NCBI GenBank assembly: GCA_965206675.1
Contig: CBDBKL010000003.1
Span: 152,297-216,296, forward strand
Source of the DNA: CBDBKL01 sp965206675
GTDB lineage: Bacteria; Bdellovibrionota; Bdellovibrionia; Bdellovibrionales; JAKFYE01
DNA length: 64,000 nt
Reading direction: 5' to 3'
In this document: positions 25,470 to 35,038 of the stretch, piece by piece
How the letters are laid out: every line of letters starts with the position of its first letter
Position numbering within the stretch: the stretch's first letter is position 1
Made by a program: the position numbers and the translations under genes
Notes under the pieces: model-generated
Told to the model about the DNA's origin: nothing
Databases searched by the model: none
The model's input: only the letters and a program-made list of their open reading frames with translations

Positions 25470-26429
25470 ATGAAAAATAAAAATCAACCCTACTACCCCA
25501 ACCTTATAGAAACCTTTGGTCAATTCAAACATATCCGTAAAGGTCATTTTATTCCAGGGCAGCCCCCATTTTCAGCTCTACCCTTTGTCTTCTTAAGTAT
25601 CATTTATGTTGTTTTGTTGTATGTCTACAATCTTCTTAACAGTGACACCTTAACTATAGCTGTTTGTGTTTCTTTTTTGGCACTCTGGAATAACAGCTCT
25701 CGAAAGTTTTTGTACTTTATCCTGCCATTTTTACTGTCTGCAATAGTCTATGATAGTATGAGGTACATAGGTCATGAATGGCGAATGAATGTTCATATCG
25801 TAGAACCTTATGAAATTGAAAAGAGTTGGTTTGGAATAACATCTTCTGGGGTAATCCTAACCCCTAATGAGTATTTAAAAGCATTTCAAAATTCATTTTT
25901 AGATATTTTTTGTGGAATTGGCTATCTCACCTTTATTTTAAATTATATTTTATTCTGTGTTTATTTTTATATGAACGGCCTCTTAAATCTTGCTAGAAAA
26001 ACCTCGTGGTGTTTTTTTGTGGCTAACTTTATAGGGGTTATTATTTATCATCTCTATCCTGCGGCTCCACCTTGGTATGTTGAGCTCTATGGATTTGAGT
26101 TAGATTTGAATGTTCCCTCTAATCCAGCAGGAACTATTCGATTTGATGAATTTTTTAACATAGATGTTTTTCAAAATATGTACTCTAAATCAACGAATGT
26201 TTTTGCGGCAATTCCCTCCTTGCACGTGGCTTACCCCTTCTTATTTTTATTTTTCTCTTTTTATATAAAGCGATTTAGGATCTTTGCCGTTCTTTATTTT
26301 ATATCCGTGAGCTTTGGTGCCGTTTATTTGTTCCATCATTATATTATTGATGTATTGATGGGCTATCTTGTTGCTGCCGGATCCCTTCTTATTATTTGGA
26401 AAAACCCTCTGTTTTCGAAGATAGTGTAA
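25470..26429 (+). CDS. PAP2/AUR1-like membrane phosphatase or phosphosphingolipid synthase
   Basis: 319 residues with about six membrane segments. PAP2 motifs are visible: AAIPSLHVAYPF (C2, catalytic His) and YLFHHYIIDVLMGY (C3, second His and Asp). The layout, with LYPAAPPWY before the motifs, resembles inositol-phosphorylceramide synthase AUR1-type enzymes rather than small PAP2 phosphatases. Likely role: transfer or removal of a lipid head group at the outer face of the inner membrane. Substrate uncertain. Confidence 0.8.
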   Translation: MKNKNQPYYPNLIETFGQFKHIRKGHFIPGQPPFSALPFVFLSIIYVVLLYVYNLLNSDTLTIAVCVSFLALWNNSSRKFLYFILPFLLSAIVYDSMRYIGHEWRMNVHIVEPYEIEKSWFGITSSGVILTPNEYLKAFQNSFLDIFCGIGYLTFILNYILFCVYFYMNGLLNLARKTSWCFFVANFIGVIIYHLYPAAPPWYVELYGFELDLNVPSNPAGTIRFDEFFNIDVFQNMYSKSTNVFAAIPSLHVAYPFLFLFFSFYIKRFRIFAVLYFISVSFGAVYLFHHYIIDVLMGYLVAAGSLLIIWKNPLFSKIV

Positions 26430-26549
26430 AGGTTTTTAAAGAATACTGGGGGTGCCTATGTTCATTAGTTAAGTTGTTCAAATAATGCTAAAGACTAGTA
26501 GCTTATTTACCGATAGATAGGTGTATAAAACACTTCTGTATAAACCTTA

Positions 26550-27674
26550 GTGTTTTGTACGTTCTCGAATGTTTTGGGGGTATTTATAAAGCATTGTCTC
26601 CGTTCAGTTCACTTTGCTTTTATTGTCTTAACTGTATTAACAGTTCCTTTTTTATATCAAAATTGCACTGAAGGTGATTGGTATAAACTGCAACAAGCTT
26701 CTTTAGACGATAATTATAATGATGAAAATAATCCTGATGTTCAGCCGCCAAGTGAGATTGATGTTGATGTTGATGTTGATGGAGGAAATGATGGTGATGT
26801 TGAGGAGGTTGCGGAACCTTGTGATCGATTTATCACTCCCTATGCAGAAGGGGAAGTTGTTGTCATTAGCAAACCTACTGAGAGTTCCGCTGAGATTACA
26901 GTGACATGTCAGGGAACAACAGATTCATACATAGAAACAGCTCGTGAGGATGGCCTGATTGTTCGTGAATTGGGGTGTAATGATGAAGAGGGTTCACCCC
27001 AAGTGGCATCCATAGAGGTTGCAGGAGTTGAGCCAGGGGGTTGGTACTATGTGCGTGGAGATCGTAATGTTGCTGTTGCCCCTCTTGTGTGTAAGTCAGA
27101 TTTAGATAATAGTTCTGTTGTAAAGGCTGTCGACCCCGGAGGAGTAACAACTGTTCAGGGTGAGTATGGGACATTCATTCGGCATAACACTGAGGGGTGG
27201 ATTGCTATTGTTTCCGATGTTCCAAGTTATGAAGGTGATGAAGCTCATGTGGCTCCATATTGGCGAGGTCATGGCGGTATTGTGGGACGTCCTGTAAATG
27301 GGGAGGAGTCGATCACAGTGCAAATAGATTGTCATGTGCAGGCAGCTGATGACCTTGTTACTGTCTCGGTGCATGAACAAGTGCTCACTGCAGATCCAAA
27401 TACAGGTTTAGTGGTCGCACTTATTGAACAGAAATGTGGTGAAGAGAGTCTATCCGAAAACCTTGAAGTTTCTGGTATGGAAGATGGTGGTTGGTATTGG
27501 ATCAAAGGTGATAGCAACGTTACTGTTTCATCATTAATCCGAAAAAGTGCGGTTTCCGAAGAAGATCCTAATCCTTTTGACCCCGGCGGTGTAAGTGTTG
27601 ATAGGGGATATTACGGGACATTATTCGTACGTGAGGGAAGTCAGATATCTGGAATTGTACCACGTGGTCAGTAA
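26550..27674 (+). CDS. Putative lipoprotein with two internal repeats
   Basis: 374 residues from GTG 26550; a TTG at 26574 is an alternative and the start is uncertain. A hydrophobic segment ends LTVPFLYQNC, a plausible lipobox-like site. An acidic spacer (DVDVDVDGGNDGDVEE) follows. The mature part is an imperfect duplication of about 110 residues: GWYYVRGDRNVAVAPLVCKS...DPGGV and GWYWIKGDSNVTVSSLIRKS...DPGGV. Probably an exported beta-rich surface protein; family not recognised. Confidence 0.7.
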   Translation: MFCTFSNVLGVFIKHCLRSVHFAFIVLTVLTVPFLYQNCTEGDWYKLQQASLDDNYNDENNPDVQPPSEIDVDVDVDGGNDGDVEEVAEPCDRFITPYAEGEVVVISKPTESSAEITVTCQGTTDSYIETAREDGLIVRELGCNDEEGSPQVASIEVAGVEPGGWYYVRGDRNVAVAPLVCKSDLDNSSVVKAVDPGGVTTVQGEYGTFIRHNTEGWIAIVSDVPSYEGDEAHVAPYWRGHGGIVGRPVNGEESITVQIDCHVQAADDLVTVSVHEQVLTADPNTGLVVALIEQKCGEESLSENLEVSGMEDGGWYWIKGDSNVTVSSLIRKSAVSEEDPNPFDPGGVSVDRGYYGTLFVREGSQISGIVPRGQ

Positions 27675-27719
27675 GATAACCTGTTGTTTGTTCATTAAAA
27701 AAATTTCTACATTTTGTTT

Positions 27720-29036
27720 TTAAGATTCGTCTTCAGATAAAACTTTGTAGATGAGAGGGTTCTTTGGTGGAGGGGATTGTGAAACCTTCATAATGTGAGT
27801 GAAAAACTCTTCCTCTAAAGTTTGAACCAATTTTTTTTGGGATGAGTGGTGATATATATTAAAAATCACTTCTCCAGATTGAATAGTGTCTCCTGGTTTC
27901 TTTAAAAATTTAAAGCCAACTGTAAGGTCAATTTCATCTTCCTTTTGTTTACGTCCCCCTTTTAATTCTAACAGCATTCTACCAATGAGATTGGTTTGAA
28001 AACTTTCAATATACCCATCTGACTTGGCTCGAACGGGATAGGTTTCAGGAGCCACTACAAGAAGATCTGGATTCGATAAGATGTCGTCTCCACCTTGTGC
28101 GTGTACCAATTGAATAAATTTTTTCAAAGCAGCCCCACTGTGTAAGGCCTGACTGGCTTTTTCCTTTCCTTCTTCAAGAGAGTGAGCTTTTCTTGCTAAA
28201 AAAATCATTCCAGCGGCGAGTTCGAGAGAAAGTTCTTCTAAGTCTTTAGGGCCATTTCCCTCTAAGGTTTCTATGCATTCAATGATCTCCAATGAGTGTC
28301 CAACAGTGTTTCCAAGAGGGGAGTCCATATTGGTGATAAAAGCGATGGTTTTAACTCCAAGTTGTTTTCCTATTTCCGTAAGCGAATGAGCCAGGCGATG
28401 ACTTTTATCAACGGTTTCCATAAAGGCTCCGCTCCCCTGTTTGACATCCATGACGAGTCCGGAGATTCCTTCAGCTAGTTTCTTACTCATAATTGAAGCT
28501 GTAATGAGAGGGATAGAATTAACGGTGGCCGTAACATCTCTTAAGGCGTAAAGCTTCTTGTCGGCTGGTGCGATTTCACCTGTTTGGGCTACCAAAAACA
28601 TACCATTTTTTTCGATCAAAGAGGGCAATTCTTCAAAAGGAATGTTGGTCTTATAACCGGGGATGCTTTCAATTTTATCAACGGTACCACCAGTATGTCC
28701 TAGTCCCCTTCCAGAAATCATGGGAACTTTCACTCCACAGGCAGCGGCCACAGGGCCTGTGATAAAACTTGTTTTATCCCCAACCCCTCCTGTTGAGTGT
28801 TTATCGATAACAGTGGGATCGTTGAACTTTAAATATTTGCCCGATTTCCACATGCTTTTAGTAAGAGCCAAGGTTTCTTCTGAGTTCATACCGTTAATAA
28901 AAATAGCCATGAGTAAGGCTGCGGCTTGGTAGTCGGATATTGCATCGTTAGTAAGATTTTGAACAAACCATTGGATTTCTTCATTACTCAATACATGAGC
29001 ATCACGTTTTTTTTCAATAATTCGATAGGTGTTCAA
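27720..29036 (-). CDS. pdp: Pyrimidine-nucleoside (thymidine) phosphorylase
   Basis: 438 residues, the usual length. Motifs: DKHSTGGVGDKTSFITGP (phosphate binding, residues about 78-95), the family signature SGRGLGHTGGTVDKIESIPG near 107-126, and a C-terminal PYNP domain. Catalyses reversible phosphorolysis of (deoxy)uridine/thymidine in pyrimidine salvage. Stands alone, divergent from nothing obvious; the upstream region to 29233 holds no gene. Confidence 0.93.
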   Translation of the reverse strand: MNTYRIIEKKRDAHVLSNEEIQWFVQNLTNDAISDYQAAALLMAIFINGMNSEETLALTKSMWKSGKYLKFNDPTVIDKHSTGGVGDKTSFITGPVAAACGVKVPMISGRGLGHTGGTVDKIESIPGYKTNIPFEELPSLIEKNGMFLVAQTGEIAPADKKLYALRDVTATVNSIPLITASIMSKKLAEGISGLVMDVKQGSGAFMETVDKSHRLAHSLTEIGKQLGVKTIAFITNMDSPLGNTVGHSLEIIECIETLEGNGPKDLEELSLELAAGMIFLARKAHSLEEGKEKASQALHSGAALKKFIQLVHAQGGDDILSNPDLLVVAPETYPVRAKSDGYIESFQTNLIGRMLLELKGGRKQKEDEIDLTVGFKFLKKPGDTIQSGEVIFNIYHHSSQKKLVQTLEEEFFTHIMKVSQSPPPKNPLIYKVLSEDES

Positions 29037-29233
29037 ATTTTCTATTCCTCTTTTTAGAAAGTTCGGCCTTTATTTAAGATAACATCGAGGAAAGTTCTAG
29101 TAAAATTTAGATTTGCACAGAATGTTCTTGGGGTTTTATATAAATTTGCTTAATAAAAAAGCAAAAATGTCCACATGCATTTTTTATTATTTTAAAATAG
29201 CAGATAGAAATGAAGCCAAGTTTGTTTTGGATT

Positions 29234-29827
29234 TTATCCTCGTTCTCCAAAAAGGATCAATTCTTTACCTGAGAACGTGGTGTTATCTAAGACTTTACCA
29301 TAAAAAAGAACTTGAACTTTTCCAGAAAGATAAATGTTCTTTCCACAAATATAAGCACCGCCAGCGACTTGTACTTCGCCAGAAATTTTGGCTTCTCCGC
29401 AAAGTTCACTACTTGCTCCTCCAATTCTGGCATCGCCAAAAACTTTAACATGGCCAGAAAGTTTAGCGTTTGCAGTCACATGGGCATTCCCAAAAACCTG
29501 CACCCAGTCAGACAGTTTAGCTTGAAAGGTAATTCGAGCATTCCCAAAAACAAGAGCACGATCAGAAACAGTTGCATAATTACAGACAGAGGCATTGGGA
29601 CCTATATAGGCTGTGTGAGAGACCTTTGCTGTATCAGCAACAAAACCACCACCATTTGGGTGATAGTAACCTGGTGCTCCATTACAAGGAGGTTTGGTAA
29701 TAGATACTTTTTTGTTAGACGTGTTCAAATCAGGAGCATACAAATCACGAGCACCCACATCAGGAGAAATAAAAACAATTCCCATTAACAAAATCAATTT
29801 ACCCACTAGAACTTCATTCAAACGCAT
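29234..29827 (-). CDS. Secreted beta-solenoid (hexapeptide-like repeat) protein
   Basis: 197 residues, ATG preceded by GGAGAGG. Signal peptide MRLNEVLVGKLILLMGIVFISP. The rest is a run of short repeats of the form xVFGNAxV / AKLSGxV / AKISGEV (ARITFQAKLSDWVQVFGNAHV; AKLSGHVKVFGDARIGG), as in left-handed beta-helices such as YdcK-like proteins. Unlike most hexapeptide-repeat proteins it appears exported and has no acyltransferase motifs. Structural or binding role inferred. Confidence 0.72.
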   Translation of the reverse strand: MRLNEVLVGKLILLMGIVFISPDVGARDLYAPDLNTSNKKVSITKPPCNGAPGYYHPNGGGFVADTAKVSHTAYIGPNASVCNYATVSDRALVFGNARITFQAKLSDWVQVFGNAHVTANAKLSGHVKVFGDARIGGASSELCGEAKISGEVQVAGGAYICGKNIYLSGKVQVLFYGKVLDNTTFSGKELILFGERG

Positions 29828-30490
29828 CCGCCTCTCCTCTTTTTTCAGTAAATTTTATTTCTCTGTTACAAACTCTGCAATCTCACAAACACGGGTTTTG
29901 AGCGACTTAACAAACTATTAAGAAGCAATCTATATACCAAAAGCGTTCTATAAGAGGTTTCAAACCTGTTCCGTAAACACCTGAAAATAAAAGACTATTT
30001 TTAATAAGGTAAAGATAGGTGTCTTGTTTTTTAAAGATTTGCCAAAAAACAGCCCTCAAGGAACTGAATTGGTCACATTTGAGTTCGAAAAATAAGAAAG
30101 AAATTTTCCTTCTGTTATCTTTACACCATAGAATAACATTTTGAGATTTATGTATTTTTTGGTAGCGATAGGTGTAACGATAAACATTCATGTAATAGAT
30201 GGAACTAAATGTTGTCTGTCTTCATTTGATTCAGATTGAAAAATTATGATTTTAAATTAAAAGCTCGCTGTCTCAATGTGAGAAGTATAGTTTTTTTGTT
30301 AGTCACTTAGGGGTTATATGAGTTATATATTATCAAAGCGCAGCAAAGAGTCCTTTTTTTGACACGTGGAATTTTCATTTGTTTCATCAGATAAGTTCAT
30401 GCAGGCTAAAAACCTATATCAGGATTTTTTTACATACTAGGGCTTGCTTTTTATCAGATCATATAAAGATTAACTCAGAGGAGGTTAGGA
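29828..30490. other. Intergenic region, no gene supported
   Basis: About 660 bp of AT-rich sequence. A 94-residue minus-strand open frame at 29907-30191 has no signal, family or ribosome-binding site. TTGACA at about 30358 may be part of a promoter for the YceI gene, but no good -10 was seen at standard spacing. Confidence 0.4.
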
Positions 30491-31081
30491 ATGCGTTTTC
30501 TATTCACAGTGGTTTTCGCACTTTTATTTACAATAAGCGTTGAGGCCGAGAAATATAAAATAGATACAGGCCATTCTTCGGTAGGCTTTAAGGTTAAGCA
30601 TCTTGTTATTTCAACTGTTTCGGGTCGATTCAATACATTTGAAGGTACGTTTGACTTTGATGAGAAAACAGGACGTCTTAAAGATATTAATGTGAGTATT
30701 GATGTCAGCTCAATTGATACAAATGAGTCTAAACGTGATGAGCATCTGCGCTCTGAAGACTTTTTTAATGTTAAGAAATTTCCTAAAATGACTTTTAGGG
30801 GTAAGAAAGTTATCTATAAAGATAAAAAACCAGTCAAAGTCAGAGGAGAGCTGAGACTACATGGTCATAAGAAAAAGGTTACTCTTGATGTCACCTATAA
30901 TGGTACGGTAACTGATCCATGGGGAAATAAAAAATTGGGCTTTGAGGCGATGACAGAAATTAATAGAAAAGACTTTGGAATTAACTGGAGTAAAAAATTG
31001 GATTCCGGAGGGTTAGTGGTGTCAGAAAAAGTGAAAATTCATATTGAGGGCGAGGCTAATGCCATGGTAAAAAAAAGATGA
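30491..31081 (+). CDS. YceI family periplasmic protein
   Basis: 196 residues, ATG preceded by GAGGAGG. Signal peptide (MRFLFTVVFALLFTISVEA) then the YceI lipocalin-like barrel: YKIDTGHSSVGFKVKHLVIS, VSIDVSSIDTNESKRDEHLR and KKLDSGGLVVSEKVKI. Family members bind polyisoprenoid-like lipids and are often induced by stress. The bufferin cluster begins 55 bp downstream on the same strand and may share regulation. Confidence 0.9.
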   Translation: MRFLFTVVFALLFTISVEAEKYKIDTGHSSVGFKVKHLVISTVSGRFNTFEGTFDFDEKTGRLKDINVSIDVSSIDTNESKRDEHLRSEDFFNVKKFPKMTFRGKKVIYKDKKPVKVRGELRLHGHKKKVTLDVTYNGTVTDPWGNKKLGFEAMTEINRKDFGINWSKKLDSGGLVVSEKVKIHIEGEANAMVKKR

Positions 31082-31136
31082 TAAGGGAAAGAAAAAGAAG
31101 TAATTTATTAAATTTTACAAAGGGGAGGGACGTTCA

Positions 31137-31391
31137 ATGACAAATAAAGCACTAATGGGAGCAGCTTTTGCGGGGCTTCTTATGACGACGGTAGGGTGTG
31201 CCTCAACACATCACTCATCCTCACCAAAGATGGCACAAGGGGAGTGTCATGGTGTGAATTCTTGTAAAGGGCAAGGAGCTTGTGGTGGAGCTGGGCATTC
31301 CTGCGCTGGGCATAATGAATGTAAGGGCAAAGGCTGGCTTAAAATGAGTGAAGCCGCATGTTCTGAAGCGGGTGGTACATACAAAAATTAA
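31137..31391 (+). CDS. bufA: Bufferin precursor peptide (BufA-like)
   Basis: 84 residues, ATG preceded by GGGGAGGGA. Signal region MTNKALMGAAFAGLLMTTVGC, then a cysteine-rich core with CHGVNSCKGQGACGG, CAGHNECKGKGW and a final AAC-GGTY, typical of BufA2-type bufferins whose cysteines are modified by a DUF692 enzyme. TTVGC reads as a lipobox, which would tether the peptide to the membrane. The next gene, 5 bp away, encodes the DUF692 partner. Confidence 0.82.
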   Translation: MTNKALMGAAFAGLLMTTVGCASTHHSSSPKMAQGECHGVNSCKGQGACGGAGHSCAGHNECKGKGWLKMSEAACSEAGGTYKN

Positions 31392-31396
31392 AAAAC

Positions 31397-32206
31397 ATGA
31401 ATGATTTAAAACTTGGGTTGGGCTTACGCCCAACCCATTTCCCGTACTTAGAGTCTAAAAAGCCTATTCGTGTTGATTGGTTTGAAGCGACTTCTGAAAA
31501 TTATATGAATACAGAGGGACGCCCTTTGGAAATTCTTCTCAAACTTCGAGAACAGTTTCCAATAGCTCTGCATGGTGTCTCTATGTCTCTGGCTTCCGCA
31601 GAGGGTGTGACGATAAATTATCTCAAAGACTTAAAGGGCCTTATTGAGAGGGTAGAGCCCTTTATTGTTTCTGATCATCTTTGTTGGTCGCGAACTCCAG
31701 AAAATAGTTTGCATGATTTGCTTCCGTTTCCCTATACAAAATCTAACCTCAAGGTTGTCTCTAAAAATATTCAAAATGTTCAAGACTATTTAAAAAGAGA
31801 GTTACTTATAGAAAATATTTCGAGTTATATGAGTTTCAAAGAAGATGAAATGACAGAGTTTGAATTTATGAGATGTCTTTGTGAACAGACGGGGTGTAAA
31901 GTCTTATTGGACATTAACAATATCTATGTGAATTCAGTTAATCATGGTTTTAAAGCGTCAGAGTGTTTGAAACAAATCCCTTCACATTTGATTGGACAGA
32001 TTCATTTGGCAGGGCCTTCTCAAATGGACGGATTCTTATTTGATACACATTCGACAAAGGTACCCGAAAGTGTTTGGGGTTTGGTCAATGAGATAAAGGA
32101 TAGGATTTTGGATAAGCCTATTATGCTGGAATGGGATGAAAATGTTCCAGATTTTCAAACTTGTGAAAACGAGATTTTTAAAATAAAGAAGATTTTGAAG
32201 GAGTAG
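31397..32206 (+). CDS. bufB: DUF692 multinuclear iron oxidase (BufB)
   Basis: 269 residues. DUF692/MbnB-like TIM barrel: LGLRPTHF, DWFEATSENYM, IALHGVSMSLAS, VSDHLCWSR, LLIENISSYM, LLDINNIYVNSVNHG, QIHLAGPS, and a C-terminal MLEWDENVP. The His/Glu/Asp set matches the metal ligands of this family, which oxidise precursor cysteines to form heterocycles such as thiooxazoles. Paired with BufA upstream and BufC downstream. Confidence 0.92.
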   Translation: MNDLKLGLGLRPTHFPYLESKKPIRVDWFEATSENYMNTEGRPLEILLKLREQFPIALHGVSMSLASAEGVTINYLKDLKGLIERVEPFIVSDHLCWSRTPENSLHDLLPFPYTKSNLKVVSKNIQNVQDYLKRELLIENISSYMSFKEDEMTEFEFMRCLCEQTGCKVLLDINNIYVNSVNHGFKASECLKQIPSHLIGQIHLAGPSQMDGFLFDTHSTKVPESVWGLVNEIKDRILDKPIMLEWDENVPDFQTCENEIFKIKKILKE

Positions 32207-32300
32207 GCTGTTTGAATCACAAGTTAAAACTGTCAGTGAATATTTATGAATCGTTAATCCTTACAGTAGAGGAAAATTTGATAAAAATGGATTATAAAAT

Positions 32301-33188
32301 ATGAAAGCATTTGTAAAATTTCAAAACGTATTCAGTGAAGATTTAAGGAAACTGGATGATTCGTTAAAATCTGAAAATATATCTCCAATTGCAAAACTGA
32401 GTTCTCATGAGTGTATGAATATTTATCACAAGGCCTATTTTGCACGATTGACGGAAACTCTTGGGGATACATACTCTGCTGTTTGGAGGGTTTTGGGGGA
32501 CGATCATTTTTTTGAAGTGACGAGAGATTATATTCAAAATACTCCATCTATTTATTATGACCTTTCTGATTATGGAGAAACTTTTCCAAAGTATTTATGT
32601 TCAGTGGGTGATAAGTTTAAAGCTCCCTTTCTCTATGATTTAGCTCGGTTTGAATTGGAATTTAAAAATCTTTTTCATCAAAGGCAAAATAAGCCGCTTT
32701 CTAAGGAAGAGTTAGCTTACTCTTTAAAAGAGGGAGATCTTATTTTTTTATTTGGATCTGCTTTCAAACTTTTTAAATCCGATTACCCCATCCATGATAT
32801 ATGGAAAAATCGTGAAAGTGAAAAATTTGACATGGAATCTTTAGATTGGAAAATCAGAGAACATCTTGTCCTCTATAAAAATAAAGATCGCATTTTTATA
32901 AGAAAGATTACGGAGATGGAGTTTTGTTTTTTAGAGATGCTCAAGGAGGGGCAGTCTGTTTTAAGGACATTAAAAAGTGTGACTGAGGAGAGTAAAGTTT
33001 CAGAACAGAAATCTACAGAGAAATATTTAGAGAGGGATAATATTTCAGAGAGTCAGATTACAAAAAATCAAACTGAAAAGAATGAAGCTGTTGGAAATAA
33101 AACTTCAAGCGATGATTTTGAGAGAGTTCAAAACCTTATGCGATTAGTTTCTGAATTAAATTGTGTAGAAGCTGTCCAAAAAGTTTAG
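32301..33188 (+). CDS. bufC: DUF2063 family RiPP partner protein (BufC)
   Basis: 295 residues. N-terminal DUF2063 region (FQNVFSEDLRKLDD; YHKAYFARLTETLGDTYSAVWRVLGDDHFFEVTRDYI) as in BufC/MbnC/HvfC proteins, which partner DUF692 enzymes and recognise the precursor. The C-terminal part has a Ser/Glu/Lys-rich linker (TEESKVSEQKSTEKYLERD...) that is unusual for the family, followed by a short helical end. A 94-bp gap separates it from bufB. Confidence 0.87.
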   Translation: MKAFVKFQNVFSEDLRKLDDSLKSENISPIAKLSSHECMNIYHKAYFARLTETLGDTYSAVWRVLGDDHFFEVTRDYIQNTPSIYYDLSDYGETFPKYLCSVGDKFKAPFLYDLARFELEFKNLFHQRQNKPLSKEELAYSLKEGDLIFLFGSAFKLFKSDYPIHDIWKNRESEKFDMESLDWKIREHLVLYKNKDRIFIRKITEMEFCFLEMLKEGQSVLRTLKSVTEESKVSEQKSTEKYLERDNISESQITKNQTEKNEAVGNKTSSDDFERVQNLMRLVSELNCVEAVQKV

Positions 33189-33214
33189 TTTTTAATATGT
33201 TATTTTGAGTTACT

Positions 33215-33934
33215 TTAAGCAAATTTATTGGGTTCGATGGTGTTAACCCAATCCCTGTAAGATTGATTTAATTCTTCAACAGAAGACGGTTTGTGAACAG
33301 GGCCAACATGTACTTTTAAGGGGCCCGGTCTGGCAAAACCCGCCCCCTTTGGCCATAAATCATATCCCCCCTGTAAATAAAGAAACAATATAGGCGTATC
33401 TGATTTCATAGAAAAAATACTTACGCCCTTCTTAAAAGGATGAATTTTTCCATCAGGTGAGCGTGTTCCCTCTGGAAAGATAACAATCCATATATTTTTT
33501 AATCCCGTAAGAAGATTAACGCACAGACGGACAGCCTCACTGGTTTTTTCCTTTCTCTCTATGGGAATAGCCCCTATGCAATGCTTGGAGAAAAAGGACA
33601 TCCAAAAATTAGAAAAGAAATAATCTTTTGCAGCTGCGACATATAAATTTAACCAATACTTAAATGGAATCGCGGCTGCAATACTGACAGCATCGAGATG
33701 ACTGGAGTGATTCGATATAATTAAAAGCCTTGGATTTTTTTTATAAATCTCTAAGAAATTTCCTTTAACTTCTAGACGAATATAAAACTTAAAGAAAAGA
33801 AATTTTAAAAAACAAGCCCATAGCCAACGAATGAGAATGCTTGCCCAATCCAAATGCCTTGTAAAGAGAGGTAAATGTCGTAAGTGACTGGGAAGTTTTG
33901 TCCATTGTTCATTTTCATAATTCCATTCACGCAT
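33215..33934 (-). CDS. plsC: 1-acyl-sn-glycerol-3-phosphate acyltransferase (PlsC)
   Basis: 239 residues. PlsC acyltransferase motifs: NHSSHLDAVS (HX4D, about residues 77-86), FPEGTRSPDGKIHPFKKG, and the intermediate GAIPIERKE block. Converts lysophosphatidate to phosphatidate in the inner membrane. Five bases downstream of cdsA, so the two consecutive phospholipid steps are co-transcribed. Confidence 0.9.
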   Translation of the reverse strand: MREWNYENEQWTKLPSHLRHLPLFTRHLDWASILIRWLWACFLKFLFFKFYIRLEVKGNFLEIYKKNPRLLIISNHSSHLDAVSIAAAIPFKYWLNLYVAAAKDYFFSNFWMSFFSKHCIGAIPIERKEKTSEAVRLCVNLLTGLKNIWIVIFPEGTRSPDGKIHPFKKGVSIFSMKSDTPILFLYLQGGYDLWPKGAGFARPGPLKVHVGPVHKPSSVEELNQSYRDWVNTIEPNKFA

Positions 33935-33939
33935 TGTTA

Positions 33940-34845
33940 CTACCTATTTAGAAAAAGTATCGCATAATAATAAATGGGAGCGACAAATATAATACGATCC
34001 ATCCGGTCTAAAATACCACCTCTGCCAATGATAAAAGTACCCGTATCACGTATATCCAAATCTCTTCGTATAACTGATAAAACAAGAATTCCAGAGCTTC
34101 CAGCTAGAGCGGCGACCAAAGCTGACGTCATCCAATAAATATTAGAAGAGTTGGGCAAAAGATGTCTCATGCCCCAACCGACAAAAAGAGTAATGAAAAT
34201 AGAAATAAATACCCCCTCTAATGATCTCTTTGTTGTGATGTTCTGAAGAATACGGTGCTTGCCAAAATACCGAGTTGAAATAAGAGCTGTTATATCACAC
34301 ACCTCTGTCAGAAGAATAAGATAAATGGCAAAATAAGGTCCATCCTGCCATTTTATAATCCAACCGAGGTGTAAAAAACCCCAACCGAACATAAGACAAC
34401 TCATTAAACTCAAGGCAATATATTGAATCATATTTTTCGATTGATTACATAAGACAGGTATTTGAGAAGAGAGAGCTAAGAATATCATAGGGATAATATT
34501 AAATAAAATCTTGTCATCTTTTAAAATCGTGTATCCCATAGCGATGTAAGAGAGATATGTCAAAAACACAAAGTAATTACGGTGATACATCCCTGTCATT
34601 TGATAAAATTCTTTAGCTGCAAAGATAGAGCACACAACAAGTCCTACAATAGGCCATGGAGGACCTGCACCTATAAGTATAAATATTATCGGTGCTCCAA
34701 TGAGCCAGCTTTGCACACTCTTCCAGCCTATTAAAAAATCAGGAGCCTTTTTTCTTAAGGGAAAAAGAATCAATGCAAAAATAAAAATAATAGACAGTAT
34801 AAAAATGGCCGTCTGTTGAAAAATATGACTATCCCATTGAGTCAT
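33940..34845 (-). CDS. cdsA: Phosphatidate cytidylyltransferase (CdsA)
   Basis: 301 residues from the ATG at 34845, preceded by GGGAG; an ATG four codons upstream is an alternative. About eight membrane segments and a C-terminal variant of the CDP-alcohol cytidylyltransferase signature (SVIRRDLDIRDTGTFIIG then GRGGILDRMDRIIF). Makes CDP-diacylglycerol from the product of the adjacent PlsC. The usual Lys/His in the signature is replaced (IIGRGGIL where PGHGGIL is common). Confidence 0.88.
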   Translation of the reverse strand: MTQWDSHIFQQTAIFILSIIFIFALILFPLRKKAPDFLIGWKSVQSWLIGAPIIFILIGAGPPWPIVGLVVCSIFAAKEFYQMTGMYHRNYFVFLTYLSYIAMGYTILKDDKILFNIIPMIFLALSSQIPVLCNQSKNMIQYIALSLMSCLMFGWGFLHLGWIIKWQDGPYFAIYLILLTEVCDITALISTRYFGKHRILQNITTKRSLEGVFISIFITLFVGWGMRHLLPNSSNIYWMTSALVAALAGSSGILVLSVIRRDLDIRDTGTFIIGRGGILDRMDRIIFVAPIYYYAILFLNR

Positions 34846-35038
34846 TTGCTCTCCCATTGAATATTAAAGAGATTATTTAATGATCTCTTTTCTATTGTAT
34901 ATCGTCACTGTTTTATTAGTACTGCTCAAATAAAAGGCCAGCATTTTTTACTAGAAATTTAAGATGAGCCTATATTCTATTTGACTTCATGTGTATTAGC
35001 ATTAGCTTAGGGAGGTTTTTCTAAAAAAGGGAGAGTCG

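Noticed and set aside
26719..27517. Several open frames antisense or alternative to the duplicated surface protein
   Set aside because: Shadows caused by repeated GAT/GTT codons; no signals of translation.
29907..30191. Minus-strand 94-codon open frame
   Set aside because: No family, no ribosome-binding site, AT-rich low-complexity composition.
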